A stretch of 39,947 nt of DNA, taken from NCBI GenBank assembly GCA_026706735.1, contig JAPOYD010000026.1:1-39947 (forward strand), written 5' to 3'. How positions within the stretch are numbered: the stretch's first letter is position 1; every line of letters begins with the position of its first letter. Of this stretch, positions 33,708-39,947 are shown piece by piece. Below the pieces are notes generated by a model. That model had not been told where the DNA came from. It saw only the letters and a program-made list of their open reading frames with translations, and searched no databases. The position numbers and the translations under genes were made by a program. Source of the DNA: Nitrospinota bacterium (GTDB lineage Bacteria > UBA8248).

Positions 33708-34532
33708 ATGAGGTGTGCCCTCACGCGGCTACCCCTGGCGATTTTGTTGGTTTTCGGATTTTGGACCAATTCTCTTGCGCTTGAGCGCTTGAAGCTTGCG
33801 ACTACGACGAGCACGGAGAATTCGGGTTTGCTCAAGCAGCTACATCCAATATTCGAGAGAAAAAATGGTGTTTTCGTGCATACCATATCCGTGGGCACCG
33901 GGAAGGCGTTGCGACTGGGGGAAAATGGCGATGTGGACGTTGTACTCGTGCATGCGAAAAAAGCGGAAGATTCGTTTATGGCGCGAGGCTACGGTGTTCA
34001 CAGAAAAGCCGTCATGTATAACGATTTTGTGATCGTAGGCCCCACGTCGGACCCTGCCGGAGTGATAAAAACAGTCGACGTTTCTGAGGCGATGCTTCGA
34101 ATAAAAAATAAAAAAAGCCTTTGGTTCAGCAGGGGAGATGATTCTGGAACACACAAAAAAGAATTGCAGCTTTGGAAAGATGCCGGTGTTAGCCTGTTTG
34201 GCTCTTGGTATCGGGCTTTGGGTCAGGGAATGGGTAGAACGCTGATGGCTGCGGACGAAAAAAGTGGATACACGCTTACAGACAGAGGTACGTACATCGC
34301 TCTAGTCGCCAAAGCAAAGATTTCCCTCAAGATTCAAGGGCCAAGGGGAAAACCCTTGCACAACCCTTACAGCGTGATCGCCGTCAATCCAAAGCGTTAT
34401 CCCCATGTGAAGTTTGGCTTGGCGGTGAAATATATCGATTTTCTTACATCCGTTCAGGGACAAAGAATCATCCGAGATTTTCGACTCATGGGAAAACAGC
34501 TTTTTTATCCAAACGCGAAAAGAACACATTGA
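33708..34532 (+). CDS. tupA: Tungstate ABC transporter, substrate-binding protein
   Basis: A 274-aa periplasmic protein. A Sec signal peptide covers roughly residues 1-25 (ending NSLA). The mature N-terminus carries KLATTTSTENSGLLKQL, the TTTST.NSG oxyanion-binding motif typical of TupA/WtpA-type proteins, and a GSGTG-like VGTGKAL segment follows. The RGDDSGTHKKE segment is also characteristic. It binds tungstate, less likely molybdate, in the periplasm. Permease and ATPase genes follow directly. Confidence 0.9.
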   Translation: MRCALTRLPLAILLVFGFWTNSLALERLKLATTTSTENSGLLKQLHPIFERKNGVFVHTISVGTGKALRLGENGDVDVVLVHAKKAEDSFMARGYGVHRKAVMYNDFVIVGPTSDPAGVIKTVDVSEAMLRIKNKKSLWFSRGDDSGTHKKELQLWKDAGVSLFGSWYRALGQGMGRTLMAADEKSGYTLTDRGTYIALVAKAKISLKIQGPRGKPLHNPYSVIAVNPKRYPHVKFGLAVKYIDFLTSVQGQRIIRDFRLMGKQLFYPNAKRTH

Positions 34533-34557
34533 TAAATTTCTTTAGAGGGTAAGCGTT

Positions 34558-35244
34558 TTGGAATATTTGCTTGATGGGTTTGCCGATGGATTGATACGGG
34601 TGCTTAGAGCAGATCCAGAAGTGATGCGCGCCGCATGGGTGACTATCAAGGTAGGTTTTTGGGCTACGATTCTGGCGTCTCTCATTGGCCTGCCTGTAGG
34701 TTTTCTGTTGGCGACGGCACGCTTTCATGGGCGCGGGTTCGCCATCACGGTGCTTCAAACATCACTTGGATTGCCAACCGTCGTCATCGGGTTACTCGTA
34801 TATGGCTTTATCTCCAGACGAGGGCCTTTGGGGTTCGCCGACTTGTTGTTCACTCCCTCGGCTATCATTATCGGTTTGGTCGTGTTGGCGATTCCTCTCG
34901 TGGCGGTATTCTCCATGACGTCCGTCGCATCTGTTGATGACAGAGTACGGGAAACAGCCCTTACATTGGGTGCATCCAATGGCCTTGTGGCGTGGACCGT
35001 ACTGCGCGAGGCCCGTTTTGGGATGGTGGCGGCGGTGTTGGCGGCGTTTGGCCGCGTATCCTCGGAAGTGGGTATCGCCATGATGCTTGGAGGGAACATC
35101 GAGGGATATACACGAACGCTGACTACAGCCATTGCGCTTGAAAGCATGAAAGGAGAATTCGGCTTCGGAATTGCCTTGGGCGTTGTGCTCTTGGCGATCA
35201 TTTTTGTGACGAATTTTCTTTCCCGTTATATCCAAAGGTCCTGA
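34558..35244 (+). CDS. tupB: Tungstate ABC transporter, permease
   Basis: A 228-aa membrane protein with five to six hydrophobic helices. The permease EAA-type loop is visible in RETALTLGASNGLVAWTVLREARFG. Start is TTG at 34558, with agaggg about 8 bases upstream; no ATG fits as well. It follows tupA by 25 bases and precedes tupC by one base, so all three are co-transcribed. It moves tungstate across the inner membrane. Confidence 0.88.
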   Translation: MEYLLDGFADGLIRVLRADPEVMRAAWVTIKVGFWATILASLIGLPVGFLLATARFHGRGFAITVLQTSLGLPTVVIGLLVYGFISRRGPLGFADLLFTPSAIIIGLVVLAIPLVAVFSMTSVASVDDRVRETALTLGASNGLVAWTVLREARFGMVAAVLAAFGRVSSEVGIAMMLGGNIEGYTRTLTTAIALESMKGEFGFGIALGVVLLAIIFVTNFLSRYIQRS

Positions 35245-35245
35245 T

Positions 35246-35890
35246 ATGGATGTGTTTTTTCTAGAAAACGTGAAATTTCGGTATGAGACCGATTTGGTTC
35301 TAGACATTGAAAGAATGACAGTCTCTACTGGCGAGGTGACTTTGCTCACCGGAGCAAATGGTTCCGGAAAAACAACGCTGCTGCGTATGATGGCGGGCCT
35401 GCTTATGCCTGAGGACGGCATCATCAACTACAAGGATGAGGCTATCATTTTCGGCAAGCCGGGCCTCAAGCACAGGAGGCAGGTTACCCTCCTCGCCCAA
35501 GAGCCATATCTTTTTCGGGGAAATGTTCTATTGAATGTCTCTTATGGTCCCCGCGCGCGCGGGATGAATATATCGCAGGCGAATAAAAAAGCTGAAGAAG
35601 CCATCCTTAAAACGCGATGCGAGGGCCTTATTCAACGAGATGCTGCTAAACTCTCCGGGGGAGAAAAGAAGCGCGTGGCGCTTGCCAGGGCGTTAGCGGC
35701 GGGAGCGGAAACCCTTCTTCTGGATGAGCCCATTTCTCATGTAGACGAAGAAAACAGTGAAGTAATTGTCGGAATAATTCAAGAATTGGCCGCCTCCGGA
35801 ATCACCTTGGTCGTGAGCACTCACATACCAGAATGGACCAATTCTCTTTCAGTTAACAATGTGCGGCTCGCGTATGGAAGAGTAGTGTAA
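35246..35890 (+). CDS. tupC: Tungstate ABC transporter, ATP-binding protein
   Basis: A 214-aa ATPase. Walker A is GANGSGKTT (residues 36-44), Q-loop AQEPYLF, signature LSGGEKKRVALARAL, Walker B ETLLLDEP and switch histidine in STHIPEW. It energises uptake through tupB. It completes the operon that starts at the cupin gene (32577). The cargo points to tungsten enzymes elsewhere in the genome. Confidence 0.92.
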   Translation: MDVFFLENVKFRYETDLVLDIERMTVSTGEVTLLTGANGSGKTTLLRMMAGLLMPEDGIINYKDEAIIFGKPGLKHRRQVTLLAQEPYLFRGNVLLNVSYGPRARGMNISQANKKAEEAILKTRCEGLIQRDAAKLSGGEKKRVALARALAAGAETLLLDEPISHVDEENSEVIVGIIQELAASGITLVVSTHIPEWTNSLSVNNVRLAYGRVV

Positions 35891-35891
35891 T

Positions 35892-36644
35892 TCAGGGCAA
35901 TTCGGTTTCATCGGCATGGTGGGAATCCCCGAACAGATCGGCCTCGATCAGGCCTCCGCACCAAGCGGGATAATGCCTGACATAATAATCTACCAACCCT
36001 GCCTCAAACACTTTTGGTTGAGTGTAATCTGTAATTTGTTTCTGGGAGCGGTGGCATGCGTGCGCTTTGAGTCTCGCATGTGGAAATCTTCTTCCATCGA
36101 CAATGGTTGTGTAGTCATCTCGGTAAACGAGATCGGAGCGATTGTACAAGGCGCGCCTTTTCATAGGCGATATTCGGTGGTACAGGCGCTTGGGAGCAGC
36201 CCCTGGATTTTCCTTCACAAGTCGATAGAAAGCCTTTGTGACCCAGCCGCCGACGGTAATGTGGTCAGGGTGTCCGGTAACGCCGTCCTCTCCGTACGTC
36301 ACGACCACTTCGGGAGAAAAGTTCCGGATGAATTCTTCGATGCGGGGTATAATTTCCGAATCATCAATGGATTTCAATCCGCCATCCGGGTAGTTCCAGA
36401 GCGTCATATCTTTCACGCCAAGCACATGGCAGGCGTCTTTCAGTTCCGCTTCCCGGACATCGCCTAACTCATCAGGTTTGCATACGCCGTTAGTCAGACC
36501 TGCTTCTCCACGTGTAAAGGTAAGGAGGCCCATTCGCACACCCTGGTTTGCGTAGAGCGTGATTGTGGCAGGGTTTCCAAAGGATTCATCATCCGGATGT
36601 GCGTAAACGTGGAGAATGGAACGCTGAGGAGTAGATTTATTCAT
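35892..36644 (-). CDS. PIG-L/LmbE-family N-deacetylase
   Basis: A 250-aa protein. The zinc motif AHPDDE lies near residue 14 (HVYAHPDDESFGNPATI) and the distal GHPDHITVG motif supplies the third ligand. GDVREAELKDACHVLGV is the usual helix before it. It removes acetyl groups from N-acetyl sugars or sugar-thiol precursors; members make mycothiol- and bacillithiol-type thiols, so a thiol role is possible here but unproven. ATG 36644 is chosen as the AHPDDE core then starts at the usual distance, although no Shine-Dalgarno is evident. It converges on tupC with one base between them. Confidence 0.87.
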   Translation of the reverse strand: MNKSTPQRSILHVYAHPDDESFGNPATITLYANQGVRMGLLTFTRGEAGLTNGVCKPDELGDVREAELKDACHVLGVKDMTLWNYPDGGLKSIDDSEIIPRIEEFIRNFSPEVVVTYGEDGVTGHPDHITVGGWVTKAFYRLVKENPGAAPKRLYHRISPMKRRALYNRSDLVYRDDYTTIVDGRRFPHARLKAHACHRSQKQITDYTQPKVFEAGLVDYYVRHYPAWCGGLIEADLFGDSHHADETELP

Positions 36645-37020
36645 AGCGAAGAAATAAGTTGGGGAGCCTCCCAAAAAACAAGGCTTGCATATTACCATTT
36701 CAAATCAATGGTTCAACAATTACGTCCTTCATTTTTCTTTTTGTGATTTGAATTGTGACGTTTCTGGTCGCAGCATTTTCTCTTTTTCCTGGGCGTCTTC
36801 ATGAGCAAAATAACAGATTGCGCCCGCAACTCATGGAATAAAATATGATCGAGCGACAAAAAGGTTTTTTCAAGAAATCCGTCCTCTTGCCCTGTATCCA
36901 TCTTTGGTTTATATGAAACTGATGCCCACGAGACCCTGAAATTTGTTATCATCAAACCAATATCGGGTTGATGCTGATCAATGATTCGTAAACCCTGTTC
37001 CATTACAAGGAGTCAGTATT
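36645..37020. other. 376-base divergent intergenic region before dnaN
   Basis: No convincing gene. A possible dnaN promoter is TTGCCC (36887-36892), 17 bases, then TATATG (36910-36915), each four of six with consensus. No TTATCCACA DnaA boxes are evident, so I do not call an origin. The dnaN Shine-Dalgarno AAGGAG lies near the end. Confidence 0.4.
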
Positions 37021-38178
37021 GTGGAGTTAGCCATTTCAAGGGATACGTTGCTCAGGGCCCTGCAAACGATACAAGGTGTCGTCGAAAATAGAAGCAGCGC
37101 AATGCCAATATTACAAAACGTGCTTGTCGAGACCGAAGGCAATAAGAATATCCGTTTGTTGGGCACGAACCTTGATATCAGCATGCGGGGAATGTTCGAG
37201 GCTGAAGTAGAGAAAGCAGGGAAAGTCACGCTGAATGCAAGGAAATTGTTTGACATTGTTAGAGAACTTCCTGAGTCGGAGGTTCGTTTCACGGAAGAAG
37301 ATGGACAGTGGATTGAAATGCGCTGTGAGCGCTCGAAATTCCGTTTTCCGGGCTTGCCGCCTGCAGAATTTCCCGCGCTTCCTGAGTCGAGAGAATCAGG
37401 CGCACATACAATTTCTGCTTCGGTTTTATCGGAAATGATTCGAAAGACGATGTTTGCGATATCCCAGGATGAGACGCGCTATACTTACAATGGCGTATTC
37501 ATGGAAACCGAAGCTGACACCCTGCGTCTCGTCGCTACGGATGGCCATCGGTTGGCGATGATTGAGCGAGCGAGCGAAGGGTTGGTACTTGAAGAAGGAG
37601 TGATTGTCCATAAAAAAGCTTTAGGAGAACTGGTCAAGCTCTTGCAGGGCGTCGAGGGCGACGTATCCGTTTCTCTCACCCACGTTTCAAGCGGCCAGGG
37701 CTTGTCTCTTTCAGGGGAAGAAGCGCCCGCCTCCCTCACTCCAAACCACATCATTTTCCAAATGGAAAATATCGCGTTATCGGCCCGGCTGATAGATGGC
37801 GAATTTCCGAAATACAGGCAAGTAATTCCAGATAATAATGAGCATTCCATTTTGATGAACCGGGAAAGTTTAACGCAAGCGCTCAGGCGGGTTTCTCTTT
37901 TTACGAACGAAACGCGCATGGTTAAGTTTGAGTTCACCCCGGGCCAGTTGAAACTGACGACGAATGGCTCAGAAGCGGGAGAAGCCGAGGAAGTCATAGA
38001 ATCGAACGCGCAGACTGACATCACGATTGGGTTTAATTCAAGGTATTGTCTGGATGCGCTCTCCATATTGGACGAAGAGCAAATCAGTATGGAGTTAAAG
38101 GATTCGCTGAGCCCTGGGGTACTCTCTCCCAAAGACTCGGATGGTTATACATATGTTGTAATGCCGATGCGTGTCTAA
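37021..38178 (+). CDS. dnaN: DNA polymerase III subunit beta (sliding clamp)
   Basis: A 385-aa protein of normal length built of three clamp domains. Marks are MPILQNVLVE near residue 29, LNARKLFDIVRELP, FPALPE, RYTYNGVFME, VATDGHRLAM, LIDGEFPKYRQVIP and the C-terminal YVVMPMRV. It forms the ring that tethers polymerase III. GTG 37021 follows AAGGAG at a spacing of about 8. Here it is separated from dnaA, recF and gyrB, its usual neighbours. A terminator follows. Confidence 0.96.
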   Translation: MELAISRDTLLRALQTIQGVVENRSSAMPILQNVLVETEGNKNIRLLGTNLDISMRGMFEAEVEKAGKVTLNARKLFDIVRELPESEVRFTEEDGQWIEMRCERSKFRFPGLPPAEFPALPESRESGAHTISASVLSEMIRKTMFAISQDETRYTYNGVFMETEADTLRLVATDGHRLAMIERASEGLVLEEGVIVHKKALGELVKLLQGVEGDVSVSLTHVSSGQGLSLSGEEAPASLTPNHIIFQMENIALSARLIDGEFPKYRQVIPDNNEHSILMNRESLTQALRRVSLFTNETRMVKFEFTPGQLKLTTNGSEAGEAEEVIESNAQTDITIGFNSRYCLDALSILDEEQISMELKDSLSPGVLSPKDSDGYTYVVMPMRV

Positions 38179-38259
38179 ACAGCCATTCGGTTTGCCCAAA
38201 GGTTGAATTGATGCTGCAAGTATACCCCTGAAAGAAAAATTTGGGGATCATGATTTCTT

Positions 38260-38292
38260 AGGCGCCTCTTTGGTGGGGCGCCTGTGTTTTTT
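38260..38292 (+). terminator. Rho-independent terminator after dnaN
   Basis: AGGCGCC (38260-38266) pairs perfectly with GGCGCCT (38277-38283), loop of ten bases, followed by gtgtttttt. It separates dnaN from the MFS gene, which starts 20 bases later and so needs its own promoter or reads through. Confidence 0.85.
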
Positions 38293-38311
38293 CTGTATCG
38301 GATTCAGCTAA

Positions 38312-39547
38312 ATGAAATTCTATTTTTCAGAGAAGGCGAGTGAGAATTCAAGCCGTTATTATGGCTGGGTGATAGTGGGACTCACCTTTTTCACCATGGC
38401 TATCGGTGGTTCCATCGTCGGAACGTTTCCCGTTTTTTATGTAGCTTTTCTCAATGAATTTGGGTGGTCTCGGGCGGACACCGCCTTGGCGTTTTCTTTT
38501 TCCATGGCCACTTTTGCAATTTCCGCGGGCTTTATCGGGGCGATGGTGGATCGTTGGGGTCCGAGGGTGATCATTCCAACGGGAATCACGATTCTGGGTA
38601 TCGGCCTTGCCTTGATGTCAAAGGTTTCCAGCTTGCCCACCTTGTATTTTTTCTACGGAGGCGTCGTAGCGTTAGGCGTTACAATGTTCGGGTTCATTCC
38701 CACGAGCACAATCGTTAGCCAATGGTTTACGCAACGCCGCTCTGTGGCGATGGGGATATCTTTATCTGGAAGGAGTTGTGGCGGTATCATCATGGTGCCG
38801 TTTTCCGCCTATCTGATCGCGACTTTTGGATGGCGCGCGGCGTATGTTTTGCTGGCGATTGGCATCTTCGTTTTATTGGTTCCCTTGAATGTGTTTTTGC
38901 ATCCCAGCCGAGCTGCCATAACGGAAAGAAAAGCAGTGGACGACCTCGGATCGAGCTGGACCTTGAAAGAGGCCCTGTCTGATTCGGTTTTTTGGCTGTT
39001 GTTTCTGGCCGGGATCTTTAATGGCGTTGGCTTCAGCGTGGTCGGCGTTCATCAGGCCGCGCACATGGTTGATGTTGGAATGAGCACGATGAGAGCCGCC
39101 TCTCTGATAGGAGGTCTGGCCGTAGTCAGGGCCTTGGGAGGTATTTTAGGCGGATGGGTGGGGGATAGAATTGGACGCACCCAAACTTTTTATCTGCTCA
39201 GCCTGGTTGCCATGTCAGGTGTTTTTTTGTTGATGAATTTATCTGAGCATCGCTCCTGGATGGGATATGCTTATGTTTTGGTGTATGGGATCGGCGCCGG
39301 TGCCCGGGGCGCGATCTTCGTATCGATCAAGGCGGACATTTTCGCCGGCAAAAGTTTTGGCCGAATCCTGGGTTTCAGTCAAACGGGTGGAGGATTGGCC
39401 TCAGCTGTCGGGCCTTGGATTGCGGGATACTTTTTTGATTTATGGAAAAGCTATTACTGGGCGTTTATTCTCGTGCTGGCTGTTCAAGTGTTATCGCTGA
39501 CTGCAGTGGCGGCGGCGTCCTCTCAAGCGAAGAGAAGAAAAAGCTGA
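38312..39547 (+). CDS. MFS transporter (oxalate/formate antiporter-like)
   Basis: A 411-aa protein with twelve predicted membrane helices. The opening YYGWVIVGLTFFTMAIGGSIVGTFPVFYVAFLNEFGWSRADTALAFS is characteristic of monocarboxylate/OFA-type MFS proteins, and the loop GAMVDRWGPRVII carries the DRxG(P)R motif. It probably moves a small organic acid. No clear Shine-Dalgarno precedes ATG 38312. A terminator follows. Confidence 0.9.
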   Translation: MKFYFSEKASENSSRYYGWVIVGLTFFTMAIGGSIVGTFPVFYVAFLNEFGWSRADTALAFSFSMATFAISAGFIGAMVDRWGPRVIIPTGITILGIGLALMSKVSSLPTLYFFYGGVVALGVTMFGFIPTSTIVSQWFTQRRSVAMGISLSGRSCGGIIMVPFSAYLIATFGWRAAYVLLAIGIFVLLVPLNVFLHPSRAAITERKAVDDLGSSWTLKEALSDSVFWLLFLAGIFNGVGFSVVGVHQAAHMVDVGMSTMRAASLIGGLAVVRALGGILGGWVGDRIGRTQTFYLLSLVAMSGVFLLMNLSEHRSWMGYAYVLVYGIGAGARGAIFVSIKADIFAGKSFGRILGFSQTGGGLASAVGPWIAGYFFDLWKSYYWAFILVLAVQVLSLTAVAAASSQAKRRKS

Positions 39548-39554
39548 TTTTTAT

Positions 39555-39585
39555 AGCGGTTTTCATGAAGCCGCTTTTTCTTTTT
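39555..39585 (+). terminator. Rho-independent terminator after the MFS gene
   Basis: AGCGG (39555-39559) pairs with CCGCT (39571-39575), extended by weaker pairs, and is followed by a long T-rich tail. It overlaps the stop codon of the convergent gene. Confidence 0.75.
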
Positions 39586-39947
39586 CGGCAATCATCGATT
39601 CAATGAAGGAAATCATACTCTCAGCCGATGTTTGCTCGATGTTCAATGTGCCGTGATAAAGAGTGGAATCGGCGAAATCTACATGAAAGAAATACTGGGA
39701 AAACAAACCCTGATCCCGGTCTGATCTCTTGATGGTTTCTTCAGCAGCCGTTCTCGTTACGCCTGATGATTCCATGAAGTGGCGGATGCGGGCTTCCAGG
39801 CTGCCAACGATTCGTAGATGAAGGGCATCGGGGCGATCCTTAAGGAGGACTTGTCCTCCCCATCCGCCGATAACGACATTGCCTTTATCCGCCGCTTCGT
39901 TCATGCATTCAGACAAAACGCCTCGCAAGCTGTCTCGCCTCACGCCG
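39563..39947 (-). CDS. Cytidylate kinase-like protein, cut by the window edge
   Basis: The visible 126-residue C-terminal part matches the cytidylate-kinase-2 type family: GNVVIGGWGGQVLLKDRPDALHLRIVGSLEARI, then SDRDQGLFSQYFFHVDFADSTLYHGTLN, where DxxR-like SDRD and the YHG segment are typical. The start lies beyond base 39947, so the P-loop cannot be seen. Members of this group are thought to act on nucleotides or serve as accessory kinases. Confidence 0.75.
   Translation of the reverse strand, partial: GVRRDSLRGVLSECMNEAADKGNVVIGGWGGQVLLKDRPDALHLRIVGSLEARIRHFMESSGVTRTAAEETIKRSDRDQGLFSQYFFHVDFADSTLYHGTLNIEQTSAESMISFIESMIAEKEKAAS

Noticed and set aside
36645..37020. Replication origin upstream of dnaN
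   Set aside because: No DnaA-box cluster or AT-rich unwinding repeats were seen, and dnaA is absent.

Overview
The window looks like bacterial chromosome from an uncultivated heterotroph that decodes selenocysteine. Gene density is high, Shine-Dalgarno sequences are mostly clear, GTG and TTG starts are common, and G+C is moderate, rising to clearly GC-rich in the first ~1.8 kb. The gene content (molybdenum hydroxylase, acyl-CoA enzymes, tungstate transport, MATE and MscS proteins, many small cupins) fits a Gram-negative lineage of the Desulfobacterota/Tectomicrobia/Alphaproteobacteria kind, but I cannot place it from sequence alone. I see no rRNA, tRNA, CRISPR array or recognisable transposase.

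Left part (1-6.2 kb): an intergenic repeat, an OsmC-like peroxidase, a cupin on the minus strand, then four tandem paralogs of 338-344 aa (1881-6086). Their family has no function I can name. It has a strongly conserved core with invariant cysteines (MAGC, GCxGPG). A terminator closes the array against a convergent gene for a lone xanthine-dehydrogenase-type molybdopterin subunit (6261-8522).

Selenoprotein and acyl-CoA region (8.7-13.7 kb): a UGSC-family selenoprotein is read through an in-frame UGA at 9019-9021. It is followed by two enoyl-CoA hydratase-like genes, a CBS-like protein and an acyl-CoA dehydrogenase. Next comes an O6-methylguanine-DNA methyltransferase whose acceptor cysteine in the PCHRV motif is encoded by UGA (12988-12990), so it reads P-Sec-HRV. 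Both UGA codons are followed by a hairpin whose apical loop starts with G 20-21 nt downstream, as expected of bacterial SECIS elements. A cysteine-dioxygenase-like cupin follows. The two selenoproteins lie 3.3 kb apart and are the main result. An ordinary translation would split or truncate both genes.

Middle (13.8-26.7 kb): an SDR oxidoreductase on the minus strand; then a plus-strand run of HAD phosphatase, two DinB-like proteins, a small membrane-anchored protein, a DUF1932-type dehydrogenase and a degenerate PHP/DUF3604-like protein; an inositol-monophosphatase-like gene (minus); two overlapping MATE transporters; and a large MscS-family channel.

Right part (26.7-39.9 kb): a minus-strand group with a fumarylacetoacetase-family hydrolase, a cupin, nadC and nadA (NAD synthesis from quinolinate); a poorly resolved 680-base stretch; a MmgE/PrpD protein; a tightly packed plus-strand operon of cupin, receiver-like protein, DUF4911-like protein and tupABC tungstate transporter; a PIG-L deacetylase (minus); dnaN with a terminator; an MFS transporter; and the edge-truncated end of a cytidylate-kinase-like gene.

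The genes suggest catabolism of acyl-CoA or small organic acids with redox-active Sec/Cys proteins and Mo/W cofactors. The substrate cannot be deduced from the sequence.
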